Shown: piece after piece, positions 15,638 to 24,344 of the stretch
Layout of the letters: every line of letters starts with the position of its first letter
How positions within the stretch are numbered: position 1 is the stretch's first letter
Source: Gemmataceae bacterium
Lineage (GTDB): Bacteria; Planctomycetota; Planctomycetia; Gemmatales; Gemmataceae
Assembly: GCA_009692065.1 (NCBI GenBank)
Contig: SHZY01000029.1
Span: 1 to 48,350, forward strand
DNA length: 48,350 nucleotides
Reading direction: 5' to 3'
Made by a program: the position numbers and the translations under genes
Notes under the pieces: generated by a model
The model's database searches: none
Told to the model about the DNA's origin: nothing
The model's input: the letters and a program-made list of their open reading frames with translations, nothing else

Positions 15638-18600
15638 CTATCTCCCATCGACGAATCTTGCCTGCCCCATGGCGCCGGCGGATTCTGCGAGTTCGAGGCG
15701 TAGGTCAAGGTCTTTGCGCACGCGTCGATCGACGCTAAAGATCAGCGTATGTACGCCGCGCGCCAGCTCGAGCGACATCTTCGGCTGCGGAGAAATCGCT
15801 TTACCATCAAGCCGAAGTGTGATTCCTTGGATGTCATTAAGGTGCAAAGCGATTTTCCCTGCGGTCACCACATCGACCTGACAGCGCGCAGCCGTGGTGG
15901 GATGATCAGCAGCAAACGTTTCGCCCAGCGGTAGATGCCCGGAGACCTTGGCGTAGATCGGTTTCCAGCCGGATGCATTCTCATCCGGTGCGAACTCCCA
16001 GCGGCGGGCGACTAATCGGTGCGTGATCGAGTACGGGCCCGGCTTGCCGAGTTCGGCGAGGAAGCGAAATAGGTCGGCCAGCTCCGCGTCCGTGAGCGAC
16101 TGATCGAGGCCGTCCGGCATCAGCGAGCCGCCGACGCGTTTCTCGTCGATATCGCTGACGCCGATCACGACTTCGTCGCGGATCGGATCCTTGAGGACGA
16201 CTTCCTTGGCCGACTCGCGATGCAAGATGCCGCTGAAGGTTCGGCCGTCCTTGGTGGTGACATGGGCCGTGGTGTAGCCTTCGCGCACGACCTTGCTGGG
16301 CAGGAGGATCGATTCGATGAGATAATCGAGTTGAGCGCTGGTGCCGATGGCTGAGAGATCGGGGCCGACGCGTCCGCCTGCGCCGCCGAGGGCATGACAC
16401 TGGTAACAGCCGAGCGTCGAACGCCGAAAGACCGCTTCGCCACGGGCCGGATCCCCCTGGCTTTGCACGAGGGCAATCCAGCGTTTCATCTCGACGGCAT
16501 CGAGCTGGCGCTTCTCGCCGATCTTGCCAGCGGCCTTTTGCATCGCCAATTGAAGCTCGACCGCGATGACGCCGCGCTCGACCAGCACGCGCAGGCCGAT
16601 CTTGGCGGAATCCGTCGCCGGCTGCTGTTGGTGCAGGATTTTTGCCAGGGATTGCGAGCCGTCCTTGCGGGCGAGGAAGGCGGCGAAAAGATTGCTCGGA
16701 TCCTTCCCGGGCGGCGGAGCTTTGCCCAGCAAGTCTCCGGCGTGGCGAGCGGCTTCGTCCAGGTGCAGCATCGTCAGCCCGGCAATTGCCTGCTGGCGCA
16801 CCTCATAAGGTTGACCCTCTGCCGACAATCGTGCGAGCTGAGCGATGCTGCGCTTGCCGCCGAGATCTACCAGAGCGCTGACAGCCGCCTCGCGGCGCTG
16901 GTCGTCCGCTTTCGGGTTGCTCGCCCATTCGTTCAAGCGTTCGCGCTGTGCTTCGAGCTTCCAGACGCCCGCCAGGCGGATGGCCGCACTCGCCAGGCGC
17001 GCGTTCTCATGCGAAAAGTAAATCGCAATCCGATCGAGATCGCCGGTCGGCTGTACCTTGCGTTCACGAGCCGCCTGCGCGAGCGATTCGGCGACACGGG
17101 AACGGTCCGTTACCGAAATCTGCGAACCTTCGACCATTTCGCGCAGTGCTAGCGATTGGTCCTCCGCCTTGCCGAGTAGGGCGACCAGTTGCAGCACCTC
17201 GGCTCGATTCTCCGGCGGGACCTTGTTCTTCACGAGCAAGCCGACCAGCGTTGGCACCGCATCGCCGCGAATGGCCTTGAGAGCGAACGCCGTGTGTCGG
17301 GCGTTGCCGTCAAAGGTCAACCGTCCCGCTTGAAACTCCGGATACCAGAGCGGCTTGTGCAGGATCGCCAATTTCTGCAACGAGAATTCGAGGAGCGGAT
17401 CGACGGTCGCATCGAGGGCCCGCATGCCGGCCGACACGGCTTGCGCGGAGGGAATGCGATTGAGGGCCCCGACCACTTCCAGACGTACGCGCGGATTCGC
17501 GTCGGCCGCCTGGGTCCCCAGCAACCGGATCGCATCGGGAACGCGATCATGCCAGGCGCCGAGAACGCGCGTCGCCGCGGCACGCAGGCGCGCATCCTCG
17601 GACCGCATGGCGCGGAGGAGCAGGGGCTCGTCCACCTGATCGATTGCTTGATAGGTCCACAAGGCTTCCAGGAGGTGACGCTGTAGATCAGCGTCCTTGG
17701 GATCGAGCTGATTCACCCATTTTGCCAGCGCCGGCGCCACCGTCTTGCGGTCCCGTTCAGCCAGCGTGCGCTTGGCATTTAGGCGCGTCCATTGCTCCGG
17801 CGCCTTCAAATGATCCAGCACTTGCTCGATAGGTGCATTGAACAGCTTCGGAATCTCCAGGAGCGGGCGATCCTTGCGGACCACGCGCCAGATTCGACCA
17901 CGCGTGTGATCGCGGCGAGGATCGCGGAAGTCTACCTGATTGTGCTGGATGATTTGCTGATAGAGATCGGCGATGTAAATGGCGCCGTCCGGGCCCATCT
18001 TGATGTCGATGGGGCGAAACTTGCGATGCTTCGACACCACCAGCGGCGGCAGCGGCTTGGCGTGAAAACGCTGGCCATCATCGGTCATGGCATAGCGGTA
18101 AACGCGATGCGAAAGGAAGTCGCCCGTCAGCAGGTTGCCTTGCCAGTCGTCGGGGAGATGACGGCCGCTGACAATTTCGAGCCCGCAGTGACGCTCGGCG
18201 CCGATCTGCGTCATCTTCAACGGCGGCACCAGTTCTTGCTGCGTGTTCTTGTGCAAGGGGCTATCGGGCAGGACCACGTTCAACGCACCGGGCCAGGCGC
18301 TGGCGATGAACGATTGGCCCCAGGCATCGAAGGCGTGTCCCCAGGTGTTGTTGGGCAGGATCGAGCGATCAAATACTTCGAGCTTGAGCCGATCGGTGCG
18401 CAGTTGCCAGATGCAGCCGCCGAACAACTGGCGCGGCCCATAGGGCGTTTCCACGGTGCTATGGATGTAGACGCCTTGATTGAAATAGAGCGAACTATCC
18501 GGTCCCCAGCGGAATGTGTTGAGTGTGTGATGCGTATCCGCGGTGCCGAAGCCGCTCAAGACGATGCGCTTATCTCCGAACTTTCCGGTTCCCTTGCCTT

Positions 18601-19033
18601 CGCGGAAATGCAGCAGCGATTCCGCCTGCCCAACGTAGACGCCGCCGTCGCCAGGCATCATGCCGGTCGGCACCATCAGGCCGTCCACCACGACGCGCGA
18701 TCGGCGGGCTTTGCCGGTCTTGTCGAAATCGTCCAGCATCACGACATAGTCGTTCGGCGCCTGTCCCGGCAAGATCTGCGGATAGCGAGGGACACACAGA
18801 ACATAGAGCCGACCGCGGGCATCGAAATTGATCTGGATCGGATTGATCACCGTCGGCTCGCTGGCCACGAGCTGGACCTCGAATCCTTCTGGTAACTGCA
18901 TGAGCTGCCGGGCGACTTCCGGGTCGTCGCTCAGGTCGTTCAGCGGCGACTTTTGCGCGGCCACGGGAGCGGACCAGATCACCAAGCACCAAGCGGTGAG
19001 GGCGGTCAAGAAAGCGGTCTTGCAACACTTCAT
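15638..19033 (-). CDS. PVC-type CxxCH haem-binding propeller/HEAT protein
   Basis: The 1131-residue protein has a signal peptide (TAFLTALTAWCLVIWSAPVA). Residues 30-390 form a membrane-bound dehydrogenase-type propeller (LPEGFEVQLVASEP, INFDARGRLYVLCVPRYP, MGPDGAIYIADLY). Residues 400-830 are helical HEAT-like repeats. A cytochrome c domain holds CYQCH at about 876-880, then GPDLSAIG and a DGRTFSGIL strand typical of this group. A short C-terminal domain follows. It is translationally close-packed with the DUF1592-type gene (TAG, one base, ATG). It probably passes electrons from an unknown sugar-like substrate in the periplasm. Confidence 0.9.
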   Translation of the reverse strand: MKCCKTAFLTALTAWCLVIWSAPVAAQKSPLNDLSDDPEVARQLMQLPEGFEVQLVASEPTVINPIQINFDARGRLYVLCVPRYPQILPGQAPNDYVVMLDDFDKTGKARRSRVVVDGLMVPTGMMPGDGGVYVGQAESLLHFREGKGTGKFGDKRIVLSGFGTADTHHTLNTFRWGPDSSLYFNQGVYIHSTVETPYGPRQLFGGCIWQLRTDRLKLEVFDRSILPNNTWGHAFDAWGQSFIASAWPGALNVVLPDSPLHKNTQQELVPPLKMTQIGAERHCGLEIVSGRHLPDDWQGNLLTGDFLSHRVYRYAMTDDGQRFHAKPLPPLVVSKHRKFRPIDIKMGPDGAIYIADLYQQIIQHNQVDFRDPRRDHTRGRIWRVVRKDRPLLEIPKLFNAPIEQVLDHLKAPEQWTRLNAKRTLAERDRKTVAPALAKWVNQLDPKDADLQRHLLEALWTYQAIDQVDEPLLLRAMRSEDARLRAAATRVLGAWHDRVPDAIRLLGTQAADANPRVRLEVVGALNRIPSAQAVSAGMRALDATVDPLLEFSLQKLAILHKPLWYPEFQAGRLTFDGNARHTAFALKAIRGDAVPTLVGLLVKNKVPPENRAEVLQLVALLGKAEDQSLALREMVEGSQISVTDRSRVAESLAQAARERKVQPTGDLDRIAIYFSHENARLASAAIRLAGVWKLEAQRERLNEWASNPKADDQRREAAVSALVDLGGKRSIAQLARLSAEGQPYEVRQQAIAGLTMLHLDEAARHAGDLLGKAPPPGKDPSNLFAAFLARKDGSQSLAKILHQQQPATDSAKIGLRVLVERGVIAVELQLAMQKAAGKIGEKRQLDAVEMKRWIALVQSQGDPARGEAVFRRSTLGCYQCHALGGAGGRVGPDLSAIGTSAQLDYLIESILLPSKVVREGYTTAHVTTKDGRTFSGILHRESAKEVVLKDPIRDEVVIGVSDIDEKRVGGSLMPDGLDQSLTDAELADLFRFLAELGKPGPYSITHRLVARRWEFAPDENASGWKPIYAKVSGHLPLGETFAADHPTTAARCQVDVVTAGKIALHLNDIQGITLRLDGKAISPQPKMSLELARGVHTLIFSVDRRVRKDLDLRLELAESAGAMGQARFVDGR

Positions 19034-19080
19034 CTATTGGTCCTGTTTGGCGAAATACGAAGGAGTTTGCTTGTGTTTGA

Positions 19081-19157
19081 GAGGGCGAGGCTCCTGCCGA
19101 GCCGGTTTAATGTCATGAATTTCGCGTGCTCCACGGCTCGGCAGGAGCCTCGCCCTC
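19081..19157. repeat. Perfect 23-bp inverted repeat between operon genes
   Basis: GAGGGCGAGGCTCCTGCCGA plus GCC (19081-19103) is the exact reverse complement of 19135-19157, around 31 bases. It sits between the SGNH hydrolase stop and the PVC haem gene start. It resembles the dispersed GAGGCTCCTGCCGAGCC repeats known in planctomycete genomes. It could attenuate expression of the haem genes. Confidence 0.85.
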
Positions 19158-19174
19158 CCGATGGTCAACGCTTC

Positions 19175-20380
19175 TTACTTTGGAGGTTCGGCTCGCGTGA
19201 TCTCATAAGTTCGCGTCCGCACAGCGCTCAGCTCGGCGATGCGATTCTCCTGGGCGGCAATCTCCTGATCGTAGAGCTTGAAGTCGCCGCCGATGAAACC
19301 CCAGTGCCGCGAGTGATCGTTGTACGGCCGCCAGCGGCGATAGAAGAGCTGGTTGCGGTGGACGATCGCCTCACGCAACTTCTCGGCATCGGCGAACATC
19401 GGACCTTTGGCGATGCGAACGCCCTTGTTCCAATCGGCGGCGGAAGCGTGGAGGATTTCTTGCCCATCGATCTTGAGAAGATGATTGCCTGGTTGCAGGC
19501 CGGTAATGCGAAGAATGTGGACCTCGGGCGCCAGCGGCAGCCGCGCGTCGTTGGTCTGCAAGCGGACCGTGTTTCCCTTGACCTCGATCGTCACGATTTT
19601 GGCAATGGCGCTGCTGACGGATGCCGCCTTGCCTGGTCCATCCAGTGTGACTTCCCAGTAATTCAGGCCAAAGCCAAGTTGTTGCTCGGCGGCCTGGCCG
19701 GCCAAAGCGTAGCCGGCTTGGGTCAGCAAGATGCCGTTCGTGGTCAGCCGCAGCTCGCCATCGGCTTTCTTCGCCGTCGCCGGTGGATGAAACAGATCGA
19801 CGAATGCCAACTTCCGCTGGTCGGCGAATTTCTTCAGGGCCTTGGTGTATTGCTCCAGGTGTTGGTTGTGTTCGCTCGGATCGGGAAATGGCCGCCCCAG
19901 GTCTTCGTGATAAGTCGGTGAAAGGATCACCAGCCGAGCCTTGAGCGGCGCCAGCGTTTTCAGCAGTTGATCGTAGTCGCGCAGAAAGTCAGCGATGACT
20001 TGCGGACCAGCAAACGACTCATTCATCCCGTAAGCGAGAAAGATGACCGTCGGCTTCAGGGCCAGCGATTCTTTTTCGAGTCGTGCCAACCCTTGCGGAA
20101 CCTGAAAGCCAGCCGTGCGGGCGCTGCCGAGAACGGTATCGCCGCTCCAGCCCATGTAGCGAAAGGAAATCGCCTGGCCCGGATAGCGCCGCTGCAGGCG
20201 AGTCTCTAGGTAGGCGTGCCCTTGATCGTTCTCGACGAATCCGTTGCCGAGGAAAAGGACTCGGTCGCCCATTTTTAATTCAAATTTCAGTACGTCGCCG
20301 GCGGTCGCGACTGGTACATAGGCGAGGAGTATGCCTAGGGCTGCGACAATCGCACGAATGCAGTGACCGAGCGGAGGCAT
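19175..20380 (-). CDS. SGNH/GDSL-like hydrolase family protein, secreted
   Basis: The 401-residue product has a signal peptide (AIVAALGILLAYVPVATAG). SGNH blocks are visible: block I region RVLFLGNGFVENDQ, block II MGWSGDT, block III YGMNESFAG, and a block V candidate near LTQAGYALAG. In classical members block I is GDS with a catalytic Ser; here the position reads GNG, so the nucleophile is missing or supplied elsewhere. I recall GNT at this site in planctomycete relatives. The C-terminal 150 residues are a separate domain rich in Trp and His. As first gene of the row leading into haem and DUF1552 genes, a role on acylated polysaccharides is inferred. Confidence 0.8.
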   Translation of the reverse strand: MPPLGHCIRAIVAALGILLAYVPVATAGDVLKFELKMGDRVLFLGNGFVENDQGHAYLETRLQRRYPGQAISFRYMGWSGDTVLGSARTAGFQVPQGLARLEKESLALKPTVIFLAYGMNESFAGPQVIADFLRDYDQLLKTLAPLKARLVILSPTYHEDLGRPFPDPSEHNQHLEQYTKALKKFADQRKLAFVDLFHPPATAKKADGELRLTTNGILLTQAGYALAGQAAEQQLGFGLNYWEVTLDGPGKAASVSSAIAKIVTIEVKGNTVRLQTNDARLPLAPEVHILRITGLQPGNHLLKIDGQEILHASAADWNKGVRIAKGPMFADAEKLREAIVHRNQLFYRRWRPYNDHSRHWGFIGGDFKLYDQEIAAQENRIAELSAVRTRTYEITRAEPPK

Positions 20381-20492
20381 GATTTCAACTCCGGCGCGAG
20401 TTTCCCGAAGGAGCGGGGCGCAGTGTCAAGGTGGGTAGGGAACACGGTTATCCTAGGCGGAAGTGCCTCGTGCGAGAAGATTAGATCTCACT

Positions 20493-20993
20493 TCAAATGC
20501 CAGCGCCGCAGCGATGCTGTGGGATGTGCGTCGAGAAGAGAAGTCGTCCGAACTTGTCGGCACCCGCTTGCAAATTCTCCTCGCGGTCGTGTTCGCGCGT
20601 GGCCGTGGTCGTCAACACGAGCGAGGGGTGTTTCTGGCGTCCAACGATTCGAGCGAAACTCCACGCCAGCAACCGAATTGCCACGGACGGCGACATGGCC
20701 CATTCGGCATACACATGGGCAATCCAGTGATGATGACGGAAGAACGGCGTATCAAGCCAATGAAGGACGCGGACCGCCCGCCATTGAAAACGGGAGCTGG
20801 CCGGCCGGACGATGATCTCCACGTGCGGTTCCAGCGGCGGGCCATTCTTCTCCTGTGCCAAGGTCAAAAGAAGTGCGGTGGCGTCCCGCTCCGCGGGAGA
20901 TCCGCGTGGCGGCGGCGTGCGTGCAGCTCTCGGGGCAAGCGTGCGCTGGCGCCGAGCTTCGGCGCCGCTGAGTTTTGCCGTTTTGCTTGGCAT
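20493..20993 (-). CDS. Hypothetical protein overlapping parA 3' end
   Basis: From the ATG at 20993 the product is 166 residues. It has a basic N-terminal tail (KTAKLSGAEARRQRTLAPRA), then a core with several aromatic residues (FQWRAVRVLHWLDTPFFRHH, HWIAHVYAEWAMS). I recognise no family. It overlaps the last 240 bases of the parA frame in a different phase. It may be a separate gene, such as a partition partner, or the true C-terminal end of the ParA frame if a second frameshift exists. GC-rich third positions favour coding but do not prove it. Confidence 0.35.
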   Translation of the reverse strand: MPSKTAKLSGAEARRQRTLAPRAARTPPPRGSPAERDATALLLTLAQEKNGPPLEPHVEIIVRPASSRFQWRAVRVLHWLDTPFFRHHHWIAHVYAEWAMSPSVAIRLLAWSFARIVGRQKHPSLVLTTTATREHDREENLQAGADKFGRLLFSTHIPQHRCGAGI

Positions 20994-21826
20994 GCGGGAC
21001 GGGGGAACGAGAAAGAGTACGGGCGGTGATGCGGGCATGGATCTCGGCGACGAGTTGGCGGAAGCGACGGCGGGCCGTCCAATGCAAGAGCCGGTCGTCG
21101 GCGTTGCTGCGTGCTTCTTCGACGGTGGTCGAGGAACGGAACATGATCGTGTGAAACAGGCGGATGCCTTCCGGTTTGAATGCTTCTTTGTACTCGCGGA
21201 GGATCAGTCGCTCCTTGGCGGTGAGTCCCATCGGCTGTCCGCCCCTCGGCATGGACGCGAGAGCGAGAGCACCGAGCACGGTCAACCGGGGATTGAATGC
21301 TCGCGCCTCCCGAATGATCCGAAGCCCGGTCTGCACACGCTCGACGCAGTCCGCCGTGAGCTCGACCGGCAATAACAAAAAGTCAGCGGCGATGAGCCCG
21401 AGTTCTGCGACGTTGTCGAACTGGTTTGGCACGTCCATCAGAATCCAATCGTAGTTCGGCGGAAGAAGATCGAGTGCTTCACGGAGCTTGCTGGATTTTT
21501 CCGGGAAGAGCCGGAAGAACCGTTGCTCCTCCGGGGCACACGGCACGATGTCGAGACCCTCGATGCCGGATTTCAAAATCGGTGGAGGCATCGGCACCGG
21601 CGATTCGAGAAATGTTTTCAGGTTGTCTTTCAAATTCGGAAGTTCTTTCCCCAAAAAAATCTCGCGACGTTCCGCATTCCGGATCGAGGTCGATCGTGAG
21701 AATGCGGTGACCACGTCGAGCGGCGAAGAGTGACAGCATCATGGTCGTCGTGGATTTTCCGACGCCGCCCTTGCCGAACCAAATCGCGAGACGGATGGGG
21801 CCGGCGGAGCGAGTGCGACGAGACAT
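20752..21826 (-). pseudogene. parA: ParA/MinD-family ATPase with T7 frameshift
   Basis: The N-terminal frame from ATG 21826 has the deviant Walker A FGKGGVGKSTTTMM and the A' motif LTIDLDPECG. At a run of seven T (plus-strand A7, 21653-21659) the ParA frame moves to the next phase and continues LGKELPNLKDNLKTFLE. Walker B (YDWILMDVPNQFDN) and helix NADDRLLHWTARRRF follow. Removing a single T joins the two parts exactly. This is a plasmid-type or orphan ParA that would move DNA or cargo using ATP. No parB is recognised. The last 80 codons of the frame look poorly conserved in character. Frameshift mutation, slippage-expressed gene and assembly error are all possible. Confidence 0.8.
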
Positions 21827-21931
21827 TGCGAGGCGACACTACCACCGGTGCTCGCGCCGCGCCAAGGTCGTCCAGCCATTTATTCATGGCAGAAAGTTTT
21901 CTGCTTTTTACAGTTTCATCTCATCGATATG

Positions 21932-21946
21932 GTTACTCGAAGTAAC
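21932..21946. promoter_or_regulatory. GTTACTCGAAGTAAC palindrome upstream of parA
   Basis: Perfect 6-bp arms around TCGA-like centre lie in an AT-rich stretch about 105 bases upstream of the parA ATG. This could be a repressor or partition site. It is not the chromosomal parS consensus. Confidence 0.4.
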
Positions 21947-21986
21947 AACATCTATTCACCTACGGACTCTTGTCCAACAGAACTCT

Positions 21987-22210
21987 GGTCGCCATTTGGT
22001 TTGCGAGAACGGTCGCAGGATGGAAGGCCAAGGGAAGAAAGAACGGTCACAGCCGACTTGGAGGGCTGGATGGCTATGGTATGCGAAGAAAAGAAAGATA
22101 TGGGTATCGGGAAACCCACAACTCATGGGGACGAACGGGTATCGCCACACCCACCAAAATCAGGAAGAAAACGGTATCGCCACACCCACCAACCGGGGTA
22201 TCGCCACAGA
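21987..22210. repeat. Iteron-like direct repeat array
   Basis: A 20-bp sequence GGTATCGCCACACCCACCAA occurs exactly at 22138-22157 and 22173-22192. GGTATCGCCACA recurs at 22197 and GGTATCG at 22103. Weaker GGTCGC/GGTCACAG/GGTATGCG sites start at 21987, 22011, 22045 and 22078. Successive starts are 24, 34, 33, 25, 35, 35 and 24 bases apart, so steps are either about 24 or about 34-35, which differ by one helical turn. Location next to parA and an AT-rich stretch suggests a plasmid-type origin or a partition/regulatory site. The strongest copies also overlap the end of the unknown ORF 22123-22542. Confidence 0.7.
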
Positions 22211-22542
22211 CAGACGAGCCGGCGGGCGAAGCCGCACAGGGCATCATTAAAGCTGCCGGCGCTGCTGTCCCACGTCGGCGGGTCATCAAGCCACCAACCC
22301 GCAATCGCCACGTTCATTTGCGACGCCCGCGTCGCCTCTGCCCGCAACTCGTCAAGGACCGATTCTCTGTTTTCCTGGTTGTCCAGCGTGCAAACGCACC
22401 TGCACCCTTCGATAAGCACAAGCAACCGCAGCCCGGCATCAATAACTGCTGCGACCTTGTGGTCGAAGCCGAGGGATCGGAAAGCGGTCAATGAGAAAGG
22501 TTGTAGGGGAGCGGCTCCCGCAGGCTCTGGCATGCCTTGCAT
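22123..22542 (-). CDS. Hypothetical protein upstream of iteron array
   Basis: The 139-codon frame encodes a plausible folded segment (FRSLGFDHKVAAVIDAGLRL, then LDNQENRESVLDELRAEATR, then IAGWWLDDP). The last 30 residues (WRYPGWWVWRYRF...) are translated from the iterons and are unlikely to be original. I recognise no family; a faint resemblance to toprim-like ends of plasmid primases is not enough for a call. No good ribosome-binding site precedes ATG 22542 or 22533, so it may be a 3' gene remnant. Confidence 0.3.
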   Translation of the reverse strand: MQGMPEPAGAAPLQPFSLTAFRSLGFDHKVAAVIDAGLRLLVLIEGCRCVCTLDNQENRESVLDELRAEATRASQMNVAIAGWWLDDPPTWDSSAGSFNDALCGFARRLVCLWRYPGWWVWRYRFLPDFGGCGDTRSSP

Positions 22543-22961
22543 CCTCTTAGCGGGCAGCGCTCGCCCGGTTGATGCGGCAGGTTGGCTCTGGCTTTTCGGT
22601 TTCGGTCCGGGCTTGATTGCGGAGGCGTCGCTATTTCACTGAACCGTAGGCATCTGACGCAAGGCTGCCGGAGACTAAAGCCGGGAAGTCACACGTTGCT
22701 CGGCCGACCATCGCGAGCTCGTCGGCCATTTCGGGTCCCGCCGAGGTGGGAATAAGAAACCCACTTGATGAGATTCGGATTCGTTTTGCCTTCCGAGTCC
22801 GAATGTGGCAATCTCCGGATTAGCGCCTGGGCGAAGGCGCTCGAAACTTCGATGTGTCGGATCGATGCGCGCAAGTCATGCGTCGGCAGATTGGCACGAG
22901 GAAGTCGGGACAACCAACGCGGCGGACGAGGTCCCGATTGACTTTTCGTAGAAGTCCTCGC

Positions 22962-23014
22962 TTGACGAGACCTGGATGTTGCACCATTATTATTAATGAA
23001 CTGACCGGTCAGTT
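22962..23014 (+). promoter_or_regulatory. Candidate promoter and TetR-type operator for RND operon
   Basis: A perfect 16-bp palindrome AACTGACCGGTCAGTT lies at 22999-23014, about 97 bases before the adaptor ATG. Upstream, TTGACG (22962-22967) and an AT-rich -10-like CATTAT (22985-22990) are 17 bases apart. The palindrome would cover the start site. TGACCGGTCA-type sites are typical for TetR/AcrR repressors. No tetR gene is in the window. The rest of 22543-23110 shows no gene I can support. Confidence 0.6.
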
Positions 23015-23110
23015 TGGTTTTGAATTCGTAGGTTTAGCATGTTCCGTGACGGGTTTAGGGCGTTGACTGGAACTCCTGAGAATCGCCGCAAGGCATGAGA
23101 GGGTTTTGCC

Positions 23111-24328
23111 ATGCGTACGAAAGCAGTATGGTTGTTTCTACTTGCTCTCCTGATTCCAGGCTGCACTCAGACGCCCCAGGCGAAGTCGGCTGCCAAGCCG
23201 CCGGAGGTTTTCGTTACCGTTGCGGTAACACAGACTATCGTCGATTTCGAAGAATTCACCGGTCGAACCGAAGCGAAGAACATGGTCGAAGTCAGGGCGC
23301 TCGTCACAGGCAACCTCGACAAGGTCTGCTTCAAGGACGGCGACACCGTGAAAGAAGGCGATGTGCTCTTCGAAATTGATCCGAAGCTGTACAAGGCCGA
23401 GCTGCATCGTGCCACGGCAATTCTCACGCAAGCGCAAAAGAAGCTCGAACGCCTGCAGGAGAATTACAAGCGTGCCGCGGAACTGAAGAAATCCAACGCG
23501 ATCAGCCCGCAGGAATTCGACCTTGCAAGCGGCGATCGCGCGGAAGCCGATGCGTCCGTCGACGTGGTAAGAGCCGAGCTCGAAAAGGCCAAATTGAACT
23601 ACCAGTACACCAAGGTCGTCGTTCCGACGCTTAACAACGGCAGCGATCCCGATCCGGACCATCCGCGCACTGGCCTAGTGGGCCGACGCATGAGAGATCC
23701 TGGCAACTACATCAAAGCCGGCGAGACGATGCTCACCACCATCGTGACGCTCAATCCCATGTGCGTTTATTTCGATGTCGATGAGCGCACCGTGATCGGC
23801 ATTCGCAACCTGATCAAGGATAAGAAGATCAAGAGCATCAGCGAGATGACCTTTCGCTTCGAGCTGGCCAGCGACGAGGGGACCTACAAACACCACGGCA
23901 AGATCAACTTCGAAGACAACAAGCTCGACACGGGGACCGGCACCCTGCAGATGCGCGGCGAGTTCGAAAACAGCAAGGGGCTGTCGGCCGGCCAGTTCGT
24001 CCGCGTGCGCTTGTTTACCGGCACGCCGCGCGAGGCGGTCTTGATTCCCGAACGCGCCCTCGGAACCGACCAGGGGCAGAAGTTCCTTTACGTCGTCAAG
24101 AAAGAAACCGACAAGGAAGGTTCGATCGTGTACAAGGCGGAATACCGCGGCGGAACCGACCTGGAACTGGGCGCCTTGCGCGGCGGCTGGCGCGTGGTCG
24201 AGAAGGGAGTGCAGCCGGGCGAAACCATCATTTGGAGCGGGCTGCAGCGCGTGCGCAAAGACGCCGGCATCACGCCCAAGGCACAGGAGCCCCCCGGCGC
24301 AAAGGAAGTTCAGGCTGGCGCGAATTGA
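23111..24328 (+). CDS. RND efflux periplasmic adaptor (lipoprotein)
   Basis: The 405-residue membrane fusion protein links an inner-membrane RND pump to an outer-membrane channel. A lipoprotein signal ends LLALLIPGC, with Cys 18 the likely acylation site. Then come the first beta-barrel strand, the lipoyl half-motifs (EVRALVTGNLDKVCFKDGDT, EGDVLFEIDPKLY), a coiled-coil hairpin (about 95-160), the barrel, and membrane-proximal strands near GLSAGQFVRVRLFTG and AVLIPERAL. Length is normal for the AcrA/MexA group. It is the first gene of the operon, followed by two pumps. The TetR-like palindrome upstream suggests repression relieved by a ligand. Confidence 0.92.
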   Translation: MRTKAVWLFLLALLIPGCTQTPQAKSAAKPPEVFVTVAVTQTIVDFEEFTGRTEAKNMVEVRALVTGNLDKVCFKDGDTVKEGDVLFEIDPKLYKAELHRATAILTQAQKKLERLQENYKRAAELKKSNAISPQEFDLASGDRAEADASVDVVRAELEKAKLNYQYTKVVVPTLNNGSDPDPDHPRTGLVGRRMRDPGNYIKAGETMLTTIVTLNPMCVYFDVDERTVIGIRNLIKDKKIKSISEMTFRFELASDEGTYKHHGKINFEDNKLDTGTGTLQMRGEFENSKGLSAGQFVRVRLFTGTPREAVLIPERALGTDQGQKFLYVVKKETDKEGSIVYKAEYRGGTDLELGALRGGWRVVEKGVQPGETIIWSGLQRVRKDAGITPKAQEPPGAKEVQAGAN

Positions 24329-24344
24329 CTCCCGAGTTTGCCGT

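Noticed and set aside
13612..15738. 708-codon plus-strand ORF opposite the DUF1592-type gene
   Set aside because: Shadow frame: it overlaps well-supported haem protein domains on the minus strand and shows no motif or signal of its own.
17792..18895. 367-codon plus-strand ORF opposite the PVC haem gene
   Set aside because: Mirror of the propeller domain's codon bias; no recognisable features.
21932..21946. Chromosomal parS site
   Set aside because: The palindrome is GTTACTCGAAGTAAC and does not match the conserved TGTTTCACGTGAAACA-type parS; no ParB gene is seen.
22689..22913. 74-codon minus-strand ORF in the gap before the efflux operon
   Set aside because: No ribosome-binding site, no family resemblance, and it lies in what looks like regulatory or remnant DNA.
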